From positions 682,001 to 746,000 of the forward strand of contig CAUEEP010000921.1 of assembly GCA_958450365.1 (NCBI GenBank): DNA of 64,000 nucleotides. Direction: 5' to 3'. The translations under genes and the position numbers were made by a program. The notes beneath the pieces were generated by a model, which saw nothing but the letters and a program-made list of their open reading frames with translations, had not been told where the DNA came from and did no database searches. The DNA comes from Mesorhabditis belari (lineage: Eukaryota; Nematoda; Chromadorea; Rhabditida; Rhabditidae). Positions 32,801 to 42,795 of this stretch are shown one piece after another (within the stretch, counting starts at the first letter, position 1; each line of letters opens with the position of its first letter).

Positions 32801-33204
32801 AACGGACGGAGTTATATAAAGAGAAAAATCGACAATTTTCTGTAATTTGATCTAGCCATTGCTTTCATTTGATCTAGCCTTTCAAATTGGTTCCACACGC
32901 TCTGTTATGTCAAAATTTGAATTCTACGCCCTCAAATTACCTAGAAAAACAACATTTGGAATAGAAATTGGTTAATATTAGCTTTTTAGAGCTTTTTTAA
33001 AACGCGAAAAAAGGTGCGGAAAAAAACGTGCCCAAAAAAAAGATCGCATTTGTTCCACTCCCTAAAAATACCTTTCGATAATATTTAAATGAATAAAATT
33101 TAAGCGCAACTTCTAGAGGCAAGAAAATGGTCAACAAGTTAGCGCAAAATGCGCAAGTCAGCGCAAGCGCAAATTTTAAACATCAAAAAAACTCACGTGT
33201 CCAT
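26855..33204 (-). CDS. RING-like zinc-finger protein, nematode, function unknown
   Basis: The 11 exons (- strand) give 349 codons in phase: 33204-33197, 29721-29599, 29536-29454, 29285-29205, 29162-29107, 29068-29005, 28940-28819, 28486-28352, 28302-28216, 28162-27956 and 26938-26855. The N-terminal 100 residues are hydrophilic (VPPVLRTLVFSPIQAAL; Ser/Thr-rich). Residues about 103-148 contain a cysteine/histidine cluster, C-x3-C-x3-H, then C-x-H-x2-C-x2-C (RCDHYLCKAC) and C-x4-C (GCSNWDC), spaced like a RING-type E3 ligase finger. The C-terminal 200 residues carry a mixed alpha/beta-looking region (IQIRLAVIDHGPRDSLKIKH; LGDPMVKRLVVNLKHLAFDE). Ubiquitin-ligase activity is inference. Exon 1 encodes only Met-Asp and part of Thr, and was chosen for its ATG, GTGAGT donor and matching phase. 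Intron 1 (3.5 kb) is full of transposons, and intron 10 holds a fold-back element. Confidence 0.75.
27117..27516. mobile_element. Fold-back element in the last intron of the RING-like gene
   Basis: The left arm has CTCTTGCGTAGTTTCCGGGT and GAAGGCCTATAATTTTGTCC. The right arm has their complements (GGACAAAATTATAGGCCTTC, ACCCGGAAACTACGCAAGAG analogues). The middle carries ATACTAAATAGAGCTTGATT and its inverse. A diverged relative is at about 57640-57960. Confidence 0.8.
29836..30932 (-). mobile_element. Rearranged mariner element
   Basis: TIRs TTAGGGTGGTGCAAAAGAAA (left) and its complement (right) are flanked by TA (29834-29835 and 30933-30934), total 1,097 bp, inside intron 1 of the RING-like gene. 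On -, an open frame from 30750 encodes the mariner N-terminal helix-turn-helix region (SLCATFGDGSLSLRQCQT; KLRDVIQADPCQSARYLAKI), then a second frame with the first catalytic Asp (IVTSDEKWIAYDNFTRERQW) and GKKILLTVWW. At the point where the second catalytic Asp should come, sequence switches back to another copy of the N-terminal region (about 30150-29830). The second and third catalytic residues are therefore lost and the helix-turn-helix region is duplicated. The element is dead. Confidence 0.9.
31015..32345. repeat. Direct flanking repeats around the CGGACGTCCG element
   Basis: GTTGGGGGGAACCACTTATA (about 31024) and GGTTGGGGAGGCACCTATAT (about 32268), each continued by TTTTTGA..TTTTC and a related 80-bp stretch, flank the fold-back element on both sides. 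They resemble an arm of the fold-back at 18427-18835. The structure could be two elements or an element inserted in an older one. Confidence 0.55.
31213..32074. mobile_element. Fold-back element with arrayed CGGACGTCCG palindromes
   Basis: The ends are TATATGTTACGTCCGA and TCGGACGTAACATATA. Each arm (about 120 bp) is built of repeated 10-bp palindromes GGACGTCC and companion phrases (GAGGAGAATG, GACTCTGAGTCGGACGTCCG). These are followed by a longer inverted stretch (AACAAATAGTTTAAATGCAA). The unique core (about 31400-31800) has an open frame 31548-31772 preceded by a splice-acceptor-like TTTTTTAG, with no known domain. It shares termini and the palindrome with the element at 53103-53602. Confidence 0.8.
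32591..33063. mobile_element. Fold-back element, GGGAGTGGGACAAATGCGA family (copy A)
   Basis: The left arm runs from GGGAGTGGGACAAATGCGAT through TTTGCGCACC phrases, TTTTAAAAAAGCTCTAAAAA and GGCGTAGAATCGAAATTTTG. The right arm is its inverse, ending GATCGCATTTGTTCCACTCC. Arms are about 220 bp with a 30-bp centre (GATCTAGCC repeated). Relatives are at 52676-52745 (end fragment), 52941-53102 plus 53608 onward (interrupted) and 53810-54175. Confidence 0.9.
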
Positions 33205-34000
33205 GATTTGTGAAAAAAATTCGAATTCTGAACAGCCAACGAAGTCGAAGAATGGAAAGAATTGTAAAATATGACATTTTCCCGTCAATTATTTCCTTAA
33301 GTATCACCGTTAAATGCAAATTTTATGAAATGTTAATCAGACTGAAATGGTCATTATCTGTTAAACGCAAATCGAAAAACAGAAATTTCCCTTTCGCGCG
33401 TGTTCTTTGTTATCAAAAATACTAAACGCGTCCTTTCTGGCGCACTCAACTCTTTGAATAAGTCGATAAAGTACAGAGGAAACGTTGAAACGATATGAAA
33501 ATGAAAATTGATGGTATTTGTTGCTTTCCTGTCTTCTTGATGGTCTTTTTTTTCACTCCAAAGCATTTTATCAAACAAAAACAACAAATATTGAAAGGAA
33601 AAGCAATAAAGCTAGATTTCCTCGTACCCATGACCCGGGTTATACCCATGTCTAATAGGATTTCGACCGGTTAAGAGTCTTGTCTCTTAAGCGAGGCTTC
33701 AATCACGGTCGCAAGATTAAAATCTTTCTTTTTCCGCACCTAAGTGGGTTTTTTCTTTTACAACATTTGAGTAATAGGGATAATACGATAAAAACGACCA
33801 CAGTGCCATAAAATTTTGTCTTTAAAAGCCTTCATCTCTTATTATGTATCTTTTTTTGTATCACATTATTGGTTTTCAATAAATGTGTGTTTTAAAACAG
33901 TCAGTAGTCCCTTAAAGGAATAGGAATCAATAGGAAACTAATAGGATCGTCAATAGGAATCTAACGAAACGATTCTGTGATTAGGAGTGATTGTGATTAA
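33064..34000. other. Non-coding stretch upstream of the RING-like gene
   Basis: This should contain the promoter of the RING-like gene (start codon at 33204 on -). Nothing specific is recognisable. A hairpin TTAAGAGTCTTGTCTCTTAA lies at about 33671. Short frames here have no support. Confidence 0.35.
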
Positions 34001-34014
34001 TAAATTATAATGGG

Positions 34015-34475
34015 TCAAAGGTGCGGATGCGCAAATGCCCCGGATGCGCAAAAGGCCCCGGACGCGCAAAAAGCCCTGGATGCGCAACTGTCCTGGGAGC
34101 GCAAAAGGCCCTGGATGCGGAACTGTCCTGGGAGCGCAAAAAGCCCTGGATGCGCAACTGTCCTGGAAGCGCAAAAGGCCCTGGATGCGCAACTGTCCTG
34201 GATGCGCAAATGCCCCGGATGCGCAAATGCCCCGGATGCGCAAAAGGCCCTGGATGCGCAACTGTCCTGGAAGCGCAACTGTCCTGGAAGCGCAAATGCC
34301 CCGGGTGCGCAAATGTCCCGGGTGCGCAAATGTCCCGGGTGCGCAAATGTCCCGGGTGCGCAACTGTCTCGGGTGCACAAATGCCCCGGGTGCGCAACTG
34401 TCTCGGGTGCGCAAATGTCCCGGGTGCGCAAATGTCCCGGGTGCGCAAAAAAAAGTCTCGTTTGTCCCACTTCTC
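34015..34475. repeat. GCGCAAATGCCCCGGAT minisatellite
   Basis: About 27 copies of 15-17-bp phrases: 'ATGCGCAAATGCCCCGG', 'AAAAGGCCCTGGATGCGC' and 'AACTGTCCTGG(G/A)AGCGC', ordered so that the left half is 'GGATGCGC' type and the right half 'GGGTGCGC' type. It is bounded by GGGTCAAAGGTGCGGATGCG and AAGTCTCGTTTGTCCCACTT, i.e. ends of the GTGGGACAAATGCG family. Open frames in several phases are repeat artefacts. Confidence 0.95.
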
Positions 34476-34948
34476 AGAAATTTATTTTTTGCTAAAGAAA
34501 TTCTGTTGCGTTTCGTGATTTCCCCTCAAATCAGACGGTTGAAATTTTTGATTTTTTGGAATTTTTGTAGTGTGAAAAGGAAAATTTGCGTTAAAATATA
34601 GTTTTTTCAATGTTTCTCTTGAGTCTACTTTAGTTTTTGTGTTTGTTTTCGTAGAAATCGTCTGACATTTCGAAATCCGAATTTTTTGTTTTAGTGTTTT
34701 GCGTAACTGGACAACACAGAAATAGAAGTTGAGACTCAGACAAGAAAATCGAAAACAAAGGCAGCTTTTGCGAATTTCTGAGGATTCAGTTAGTTACTGT
34801 AAAGCAGATAGACTCCAATTATTTACTTGTTTTGGAAGTTTTACTTTTCGAACGAAAAGAATCGTTTCTGGTGGAGCTTGGGTGCACGTTTCTGGTGCAC
34901 CAAATCCAAAATTGCAAAGCCACGCCTGGGACAAGCTCCGGTTTTCCC

Positions 34949-35275
34949 AGGTCACTAAGTGAACTAAGTGAACCATTGCCCAGGTCACTAAGTGAACTAA
35001 GTGAACCATTGCCCAGGTCACTAAGTGAACCATGCCCAGGCCACTAAGAGAACCATGCCCAGGTCACTAAGAGAACCATGCCCAGGTCACTAAGTGAACC
35101 ATGCCCAGGCCACTAAGAGAACCATGCCCAGGTCACTAAGAGAACCATGCCCAGGCCACTAAGAGAACCATGCCCAGGTCACTAAGAGAACCATTGCCCA
35201 GGCCACTAAGTAAACCATGTCCAGGTCACTAAGTGAACCATGTCCAGGTCCAGGTCCTTGTCCAGGTCCAGGTCA
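34949..35275. repeat. Minisatellite of CCAGGTCACTAAGTGAACCATGC units
   Basis: About 14 copies of 21-26 bp units with alternating GTCACTAAG and GCCACTAAG variants, ending in a CCAGGTCCAGGTC run. Another single unit sits at 35830-35853. Open frames here are artefacts. Confidence 0.95.
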
Positions 35276-36300
35276 AGTAAGCCATGCACATCCACTAGAG
35301 CCATGCAAAGCAAGGTCCATTTCCAGACGAGACTGGAGCCAGGTCATGGGCCAAGGGAAAGGCAAAAGTAGGATGTGGCCAAATGAGATAAGCCATAGAT
35401 TGTTCGAGGCGGAAGGTGGACAATCTTTTCTTCAGATTTTGTCCGTTTTCTTTATTTTTGATCTCATTCGATTCAGTTTGATTGCTTGTCGAATGGGACC
35501 AAAATTAAGGAATCGGCCAAAAGAAGATTGCGGATCTGAAATCTTTATGTTGTCCATCTTCCGGAGGAAGTTCCATAGAAGGGAGATGTGATAGTGCTTC
35601 TTCAGTTCTATTCACCGATAATCCCCGTCCAGCTTTAGACCTGTATCCACCAATAAATCTCGTAAATACAGTGCTCTTGCCCTGCCATTCAAACTATTAT
35701 TTAAATGCTTTCAAATTTTTTAAAAGAGACTTTAACCCTAAAATCCCGAACTTTTCTCGGATTGTTCGTTTGTTTCAAAGTTTTCAAATGATACATCTTT
35801 TAGGACAAAACTCTATTGCTCCATATTGCCAGTGAACCATGCCCAGGTCACTGAGTGTCTACCGTAGTTTTCTATTTCTATTGGGCATGCATAAAGGAAT
35901 GTTTTCCACTAGAAAAAGACGAAAAAAAAAATTGTAGTTGTCCTTTATGCACGAATCTCTATCGAAAAAAAGGTGTTTTCTATGAATCACAACTTTCGAC
36001 ATATTGTTTTTATAGTTTAAATGTTAAAAGGAAATGTTAGAAAATGTTAGAAAACCTTTAAAAAAATGAGAGTTTTATTAGTTTTATTAGTTCTATTATT
36101 TCTATTAGAAAAAAAAAGAATTGTAAACTTTTGAAATGCTTCTAAAAAGTCTGGTCTCTCTTTTGTTTATTTATGAGTCTACGAGGAGGCTATTTTCATT
36201 GTTTTTAAAAGATTCAAAAAGCAATTCACTATAGTATAAATATAGCTTTATTGCTGTTTATTATTCTAGAGAAATTTTTGGTGCTTATCTTGTCTTGAAT
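35276..36300. other. Non-coding stretch
   Basis: No supported gene. The sequence 35372-35580 contains imperfect inverted phrases (GGCGGAAGGTGGACAATC against TTGTCCATCTTCCGG). An open frame over it has no splice or family support. Confidence 0.35.
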
Positions 36301-36308
36301 CTTTTACC

Positions 36309-36718
36309 AGACTTACAGTAACTCGACAGCTTGACAGCAGCTCGACAACTTGACAGCAGCTCGACAGCTTGACAGGCTTGACAACTTGACAGCAGCTCGA
36401 CAGCTTGACAGCAACTCGACAGCTTGACAGGCTTGACAACTTGACAGCAGCTCGACAGCTTGACAGCAGCTCGACAGCTTGACAGCAGCTCGACAGCTTG
36501 ACAGCAGCTCGACAGCTTGACAGCAGCTCGACAGCTTGACAGGCTTGACAACTTGACAGCAGCTCGACAGCTTGACAGCAACTCGACAGCTTGACAGGCT
36601 TGACAACTTGACAGCAGCTCGACAGCTTGACAGCAGCTCGACAGCTTGACAGCAGCTCGACAGCTTGACAGCAGCTCGACAGCTTGACAGCAGCTCGACA
36701 GCTCAACAGCTCGACAAT
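36309..36718. repeat. Minisatellite of CAGCTCGACAGCTTGACAG units
   Basis: About 21 copies of a 19-20-bp unit. A higher-order pattern is visible: every few units a shorter 'AGGCTTGACAACTTGACAG' variant is inserted (about 36370, 36427, 36540, 36595). It reads as Ser/Cys/Val-rich frames on -, which I treat as artefacts. Confidence 0.97.
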
Positions 36719-37407
36719 AACTTTGTCTAAAGTACTACAGTAACCCTAGATGTACCCTGGATTTGTGTTATGCATAACTGCTTCAACTTTCCACCTTCAA
36801 CTCAATTTTCGAGCTACCGTAGTCTTGCCGGTACTTTTGTATTATCTGGCAATCTTTTCGCGTCATTTTTCACGTGCTCTTACTTAATTTTTTCACTTTT
36901 ACCTTTCACTTTTTCATTTTGAACTCCATTCTTTCATTTATACAGTTTGCGTTCACATTCTCTGTCTTTCAGTGTTGATTGTTTTCCTAGGCTTTGGCTC
37001 TAGATCTTAGAGAGGTTGCGGCACCTGGGCTAAGTCTGAGTTTCCTAGAGATCTTTTTATATCTTTTAATATCCTTTCAATAGAATCAAACAAACAAAAA
37101 GTGAATAGATTGGATAAAAATAGAGACAGGCTACGCTAGCATTCTTTAGAGCTAGCGTGGCATTCGCTAGCATTCGTCAGGCGTTTGGAAAGAGTAAGAA
37201 TTAAAGATGGAAAGTTTCTCGCAAAGATTACTGTAATAAAACTAGGTTGATGATAGGAAATGTGAGGATGAAATGATAAAGATTTAGACTGGCTAGCTAG
37301 ACTAGAACGGTAGCTAGATCCAGTTTTAAACCTGAGTACGAAGCTGCTGAGTACCTTTTTACACTTTAAAAACATCTGACATCTGACATAAAAAGGAAAA
37401 AAATCTA

Positions 37408-37487
37408 GCAGCAAGCGGAATTGAACCCTCGAAGAAAATCGGTTTGGTTTCGGAATCTAGCACACTATCCATTAGGCCACCGCTGCT
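37408..37487 (-). pseudogene. tRNA-like sequence, Arg-like layout, unusual
   Basis: On -, GCAGCGG at the 5' end pairs with TTGCTGC at the 3' end (five Watson-Crick and two G-U pairs), a good acceptor stem. The D-arm GGCCTAATGGATAGTGTGC has an A box. The T-arm region GAGGGTTCAATTCCGC has a B-box core, but the T stem pairs in only two positions. The anticodon arm is not convincing. It could be a decayed or aberrant tRNA gene. It parallels 10404-10486. Confidence 0.5.
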
Positions 37488-37702
37488 TTGTCAAAAGCAC
37501 TCTTTCAAAAGCACAAAAGCACAAAAGCACCAAAAGTTATAAGCGCTCTAGAAAATTCGACACGTTTTAGTTTTTCGACACGTTTTACCGTAATCTTAGT
37601 ACAAAACACTCTACTTACAGTAATCCTAATAGAATACAGAGCTCTAGTTACAGTAATTCTAAAGCTAAATCAGTACAAATCTCATTCCAAATTTTTAGAC
37701 TA

Positions 37703-38081
37703 ACTACAGGGTGACCGCAAAGACGAAAACTTTTTAGAAAAGGATCTAGGAAATGGCTAATTTATTTCAAAACTGGCAAGTGTTATATAGAGAATTGTAG
37801 CCCTTAATCTTGGCTGCATTTAGCTACCAAAAACTTCTTGATTCGACTTATACAACTCATTTAACAAGCGCTTGAATGAGCGCTAGTCGACATCTCTCTA
37901 GCGACTCTGTCATTCAGCCGTTAAATGAGTTGTATAAGTCCAATCAAGAAGTTTTTGGTAGCTAAATGTAGCCAAGATTAAGGGCTACAATTCTCTATCT
38001 AACACTTGCCAATTTTCAAATAAATTAGCCATTTCCTAGATCCTTTTCTAAAAAGTTTTCGTCTTTGCGGTCACCCTGTAG
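37703..38081. mobile_element. Fold-back MITE with CTACAGGGTGACCGCAAAGA ends
   Basis: Arms of about 170 bp are nearly perfectly complementary: CTACAGGGTGACCGCAAAGA, GGATCTAGGAAATGGCTAAT, CCTTAATCTTGGCTGCATTT and CATTTAACAAGCG on the left, with inverse on the right. The centre has GCGCTAGTCGAC and two GCTAGAGA-type palindromes. There is no coding sequence. Confidence 0.9.
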
Positions 38082-38584
38082 TTCGAGATCGCCTTCAATC
38101 GAGAAGTTCGAGTGTTTTCTAGTCAATTTCTCTATCTTTAAACGAAACTATAAACAAAATCCTTATTTAAATCAAAAAAACCAACATTTCCATTCAATAA
38201 TTACCCAATTTTTGCTGATTTTCCTTTTTTTAAAATTTTTTTATCAATTTTTAAAATTTCAATGATCTCAAAAGAAAGAATCGTCAAAACAGCTAAACAA
38301 AAATGATTCAATTTCTGTTTTTTTGTAAAGAAAAATAGAGTTTTCAATGGGAAAATCAGCTTTTCTTTTGAATTTTCTTTTCAATTGCATTTCTTTTGAT
38401 CATTTACTTATTTTGGGGAAAAAATTGAGAGCTTTTCAAGTGTTAAAATCAAAAAATTGCACCAAAATTACATTTTCTTTCAAATCTACTAGCAGAAAAG
38501 CTTCAGAAATCGTGAAAATGATTGCAAAGAAACGAATTCCAAGTGCTAGAAAACCCCATGATGCGAATTACAGCGTAAAATGCA

Positions 38585-38655
38585 AATTGGAATCTATAGC
38601 GCAGTGGAGCGCGCCCTGACGAGCACACGATCCGGGTTCGACCCCCGCCAGTCAC
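38585..38655 (+). pseudogene. tRNA-like sequence
   Basis: TATAGCGCAGTGGAGCGC (D-arm and A-box like) is followed by GATCCGGGTTCGACCCCCGC (T-arm), then CAGTCACCACCA, so the 3' end even has ACCA. A 5' acceptor strand complementary to GCCAGTCACC is absent. It is probably a decayed tRNA or tRNA-derived insertion. Confidence 0.45.
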
Positions 38656-38794
38656 CACCAACTATGTTTTTTTGTAAAATTTTATTTAAAAAGTACAACC
38701 TACATGCAATTTCATTAGATGCATGTTTCAGCGTTTTTTAAAATACTCAATGGAGACGTAGTGCGCGCGCAAACAGACGGAGATCATTTTTTTA

Positions 38795-39345
38795 TATACT
38801 GTATTTTCTCTAATAGTAGTGCACCCAGAGCGTCGTCTAAATTGATCGAAATCTCGAGAACCGCTTATCAGAACCTATCGATGTGGGGTCGGAAAATGTA
38901 GCTGACGATGAGATCTTGACGATGATTAGAGTGTTGAGCTTCTGGGAAAACTTAGAAACTGTAAAATGGGCATCAACTCGGCTCGACCGGGATGCACTAC
39001 TATTAGAGAAAATACGGTATTCAGCTTTGCGCGCGCTCCCAGGGGTTTTCGGCTATGGAGAATCTGACTTTTGGGTCTATTTTGGGTCTATTAAAAAAGG
39101 GTGGGGCTTAAATAGCAAATTCTTAGCTCAGCTAACGTAAAGGACTCGATCAATCAACAAAACTTGGGTTTTGTTTAGTCAAAACGCAATTTTCGGTTCA
39201 TTGCATCAACTTGACTGCTTTCCCCAATTCCCGCTTCGCTTAAATTCCTCGAAATCTCGAGAGCCGCTTATCAGAACCTATCGATGTGGGGTCGGAAAAT
39301 GTAGCTGACGATTAGATCTTGATGATGATTAGAGTGTTGAGCTTC
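38795..39345. repeat. Long dispersed repeat (copy 1 of 2; copy 2 at 44458-45050)
   Basis: It starts TACTGTATTTTCTCTAATAG and TAGTGCACC. Internally it has TCGATGTGGGGTCGGAAAAT twice, the phrase GCGCGCTCCCAGGGGTTTTC, and GAACTCGATGAATCAACAAA-type sequence. Its first 230 bp have inverted ends (CTCTAATAGTAGTGCA and TGCACTACTATTAGAG). The second copy at 44458-45050 has the same order with scattered differences and an inverted end GCACTACTATTAGA. Confidence 0.9.
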
Positions 39346-39479
39346 TGTGCTAGAAAGGTTGTGTTTACAAGTAAACCGAGATTTCTGTGTTTGCATTAAA
39401 AAGGATTTTTGAAGTTTATAGTACTCATCGTACTGGTATCTAGCAAATTTTCTATCAAAAAATTCATCTATCAAATCAA

Positions 39480-39601
39480 ATTTGAAACATTTTTCAATAG
39501 TTAAACGTTTTTTTTTCAATCTATTTCCTCATCAAATAAAGAGAAATGTCTTTCCTCTCTTTCTCTCTCTTTCTCTTTCTCTCTCTCTCTTTCTTCCTCT
39601 T

Positions 39602-39632
<31 letters not shown>

Positions 39633-40096
39633 CTCTTTCTTTCTCTCACTCTAAAGAAAGAGAATTTCCTTTCCTTTCCTTTCTCGATCAATATAAAGTT
39701 CAAGAAATCTTTTTGTTTATCTCCGTTTTTCTCTCCTTTACCTCCCATTTTCCCTTTTTTCTTTCATTTTTCTTTTTCTTTAACTTCTCCATGTCAACTA
39801 TCTCGTTTCCCCTTTTTCTCTATTCTTTAAAAGCTCTTTCCTTTATTCCATCCATTTTCCTATTCCTATTTTCTTTGATTTTCTCAATTCTCTTCATTTC
39901 TTTCACATTTTCTTCCATTTTCTTTAATCTATCAATGTTTTTCTTTGCTCATTTCACTCTATCTCACTTCTCTATCGAATCTCATTCCATTTCCCACTTC
40001 TTCAAGCATTACCTTGTACCTTTCCTGTCTCAGTTCTCTTCCATTACCCTAATTTCTATATTTTCTCCAATAGAAACTTTTCTCTAAGCATTCTCT

Positions 40097-40134
<38 letters not shown>

Positions 40135-40860
40135 CTCTTCTTCCTCTTCTCTTCCTCTCCTTCTCCTTCTTTCTCTTTCTCTTTCTCTTCCTCTTCCCAA
40201 CATCACAACTCCATTTCTCCAACTTCTCCGTCTCTTCCTTCTCGATTCCTTCACTTTTCCAACTCTTCATTTCAATCTATCTTGTCTATTTCTTCACTTC
40301 TCTATCCTTTTCCATTCCCCAAACCTTCCCAGCTCTCGAATTCTTCTTATTTCCTCTGCACTCTCCTCTCAATCTTTCCCCCACCATCCCTCACTTCTTC
40401 ATCTCTTTCCCCAATCCCTTCCACTTTCGCTTTTCTCACTCCTCTTCACCCTATCCACTCCCAATCTTCGCTCTTTCCAAGTTCTCTCCGAATTCCTGAT
40501 CGTCAGCGTTACCATTCAATCCCTAATCTCTCATTGTCGTTTTTCTTTTCAAGTTCTCCCCATTCTCTCTCGTTCTCTCATCGTTCTCGTCGAATGTCTA
40601 AATCCTTCTATTCTTCTCCATAATCTCCTTCTCCATAATCTTTAGCTTCTCTCTTCCATTCTCCCTTCCATTCTCTGCTTCTCTCTCCTCCCTTTTTCCC
40701 ATTCGACACACAGCCAGCCAGCCAGAGCGACAGACCCGGGCATAGGGCAATGCGCGATTCGTGTTTCTTTCCCTTTTTCCCTTCTTCATACTATTTGTGT
40801 GTATATGGATGAAATCGTTCATTCATTTCTCATCTCAATAATTTCTTTTCTTTTCTTTTC
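39480..40860. repeat. 1.4-kb pyrimidine-rich strand-asymmetric region
   Basis: The + strand is overwhelmingly C and T, with (CTTT)n/(CTCT)n at 39550-39660, (CTTCTT)n at 40085-40195 and degenerate TTC/TCC-rich sequence throughout. Ser/Phe/Leu-rich open frames on + and Lys/Glu/Arg-rich on - follow from composition and lack splice or domain support. Confidence 0.85.
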
Positions 40861-41274
40861 TTTTCACTTTTTCTTCATATCATTAGAACAAAATCCGTGC
40901 TTTATGAATCGATTTTCGAATTTTCGAATTTCCATCTTTGTAAATGCTTTTTTTTTGTAAATAAAACGTTATACTGGCTTTATTTTTGATGAACTTCAAT
41001 CTTTAAACAAAGTTTTTTTTAATTGAAATTTTTCTAGAGTCAATTGTTGAAAAGGATACAGTTGATTGAATTGGAATTATAATAAGAGCTTGTAGAATGC
41101 AATGTAATTATAATAATGCTTGTAGAAAGCTTGTAGAATGTAAGCTTCAGCAAATCCTAAATGCTTAACTTCTGTCTCATCTGTCCCAAAGAAAACCACT
41201 TAAACCAAAGCTAGGCCAGGATTTTGATCCTGACTTCAGGGTCAAAACCCTGGCTGGCTTTAGCTTAATCTAAA

Positions 41275-41485
41275 AACCAGTGAAGCTAGAAGCTAGACTA
41301 AAGCTTGAACTAGAGCTGGACCAGAACTAGAACTGGACTAGAACTAGAACTGGACCAGAGCTGGACTGGAACTAGAGCTGGACCAGAACTAGAGCTGGAC
41401 CAGAACTAGAGCTGGACCAGAACTAGAGCTGGATCAGAACCAGAGCTGGATCAGAACCAGAGCTGGATCAGAACCAGAGCTGAAC
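41275..41485. repeat. Minisatellite of GAACTAGAGCTGGACCA units
   Basis: About 12 copies of a 12-18-bp unit (GAACTAGAGCTGGACCA with GATCAGAACCA variants), every unit containing CTAG or CCAG. Confidence 0.9.
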
Positions 41486-42365
41486 CAATCAGAAGCCAAA
41501 TGAGGACCCTGCTAGAGTCTGGCCTTGATCTGATCTTGATTAACTTGACTTGAAAGCTCCGTAAGTCGTGCAGAAGTCTGCCAGAAAACCTTGCTTCCAT
41601 TCCTGGCCTAGATCTGGTCTAAAAACAACTCTAGAAACCAGATTTAAACCCAAATCTTGCTCTGATCCCTGGCTTGATTTCGTCGGCTTTTCTTTCCTAG
41701 TTTTGCAGAACTCAGTCTTTTACAAATCTAGCAAGAAAACAAATATAAAGAGGAGCGGATTAGGTAGAAATGTAGTGGACAAGCCTGTTATTTCATAGTT
41801 AGACTAGTTCATAGTTCATAGACAAGGTCTAGCTTATTGACTGGCTTATTGACTGGCTTTTCGAACATCTCTTGGTTGTTATCTTGCTGTGTTCCAGGGT
41901 AGACAACCCGTCTCGCCGCATCAAAGCGCATCTAAAAGCAAAATCGATAACCCCCTTCCCTTTTCCACCAATTGCAACTTTCCCCTTCATGTACTTTGTT
42001 GCCATTTACCCTTTCCCCCCTTTTTGCATTTCCTTTTCACAATGTCACTCCTTTTCATTTTCACTCATTTGAGTATCGTCTCCTCTGTGTAACAAATCAA
42101 ATCATTTCCGATTTTAGAGTTCGACTATCAATTAAAGGCTTGAGAAGGGTTTATGCTAAACAACTTTATGCTAAACTTTATGCTAAACTTGTCAGCTTCT
42201 AGATCTTTAGCTTTTTAGCTATATCTTCTTGTCGACAAGCTTTATATCTTTATCTTCTAGATCTCTATTTCTATATCTTCCATTTAATCCAATTATGCTT
42301 CTTCGCATCCGTAGACACTAAAGAGGACTTTAAAATAGGTTTTTGTAACAAAAAACAAAATATTT

Positions 42366-42428
42366 GGCAGCGAGGGGATTCGAACCCGGGTCATCAGGCG
42401 CGTGGCTTGGGCGCCATCTACCCCTGCC
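42366..42428 (-). pseudogene. tRNA-like sequence lacking a D-arm
   Basis: On -, GGCAGGG pairs with CGCTGCC (6 of 7), enclosing a stem GGCGC-loop-GCGCC in the anticodon-arm position and a T-arm core GGGTTCGAATCCC. At 63 nt there is no room for a D-arm. It could be a deleted tRNA pseudogene or a truncated tRNA. Confidence 0.4.
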
Positions 42429-42540
42429 CCATCCGAGTGCTTGGAAGGCGAAAGTAATTTCGCCCTATACTCCGGCGGCGGTGTCGAACTACAAAAGCAT
42501 TTTCCTCGTTATTTTTATACATTTTATTCTACATTTGCCT

Positions 42541-42795
42541 GAACCTGTAGCTCCTAGCCTGTAGCTCCTAGCCAGCAGCTCCTAGCCAGCAGCTCCTAGC
42601 CAGCAGCTCCTAGCCAGCAGCTCCTAGCCAGCAGCTCCTAGCCAGCAGCTCCTAGCCAGCAGCTCCTAGCCAGCAGCTCCTAGCCAGCAGCTCCTAGCCA
42701 GCAGCTCCTAGCCAGCAGCTCCTAGCCAGCAGCTCCTAGCCAGCAGCTCCTAGCCAGCAGCTCCTAGCCAGCAGCTCCTAGCCAGCAGCTCCCTG
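42541..42795. repeat. 14-bp minisatellite (AGCAGCTCCTAGCC)
   Basis: About 17 near-perfect tandem copies, each with CCTAG; the first two are GTAGCTCCTAGCCT variants. Confidence 0.97.

Noticed and set aside
33671..33740. Possible tRNA (TTAAGAGTCTTGTCTCTTAA hairpin with GGTCG-like arm)
   Set aside because: The hairpin is self-complementary, but no acceptor stem, D-arm or proper T-loop can be formed.
33950..34601. Several overlapping 150-190-codon frames rich in Cys, Gly, Pro and Arg
   Set aside because: Repeat translations of the GCGCAAATGCCCCGG minisatellite in multiple frames of both strands.
36266..36706. Ser/Cys/Val repeat protein on -
   Set aside because: Minisatellite translation; overlapping open frames, no flanking gene structure.
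39482..40623. Membrane-protein-like Phe/Leu/Ser frames
   Set aside because: Caused by the pyrimidine-rich strand; no conserved motif and no splice support.
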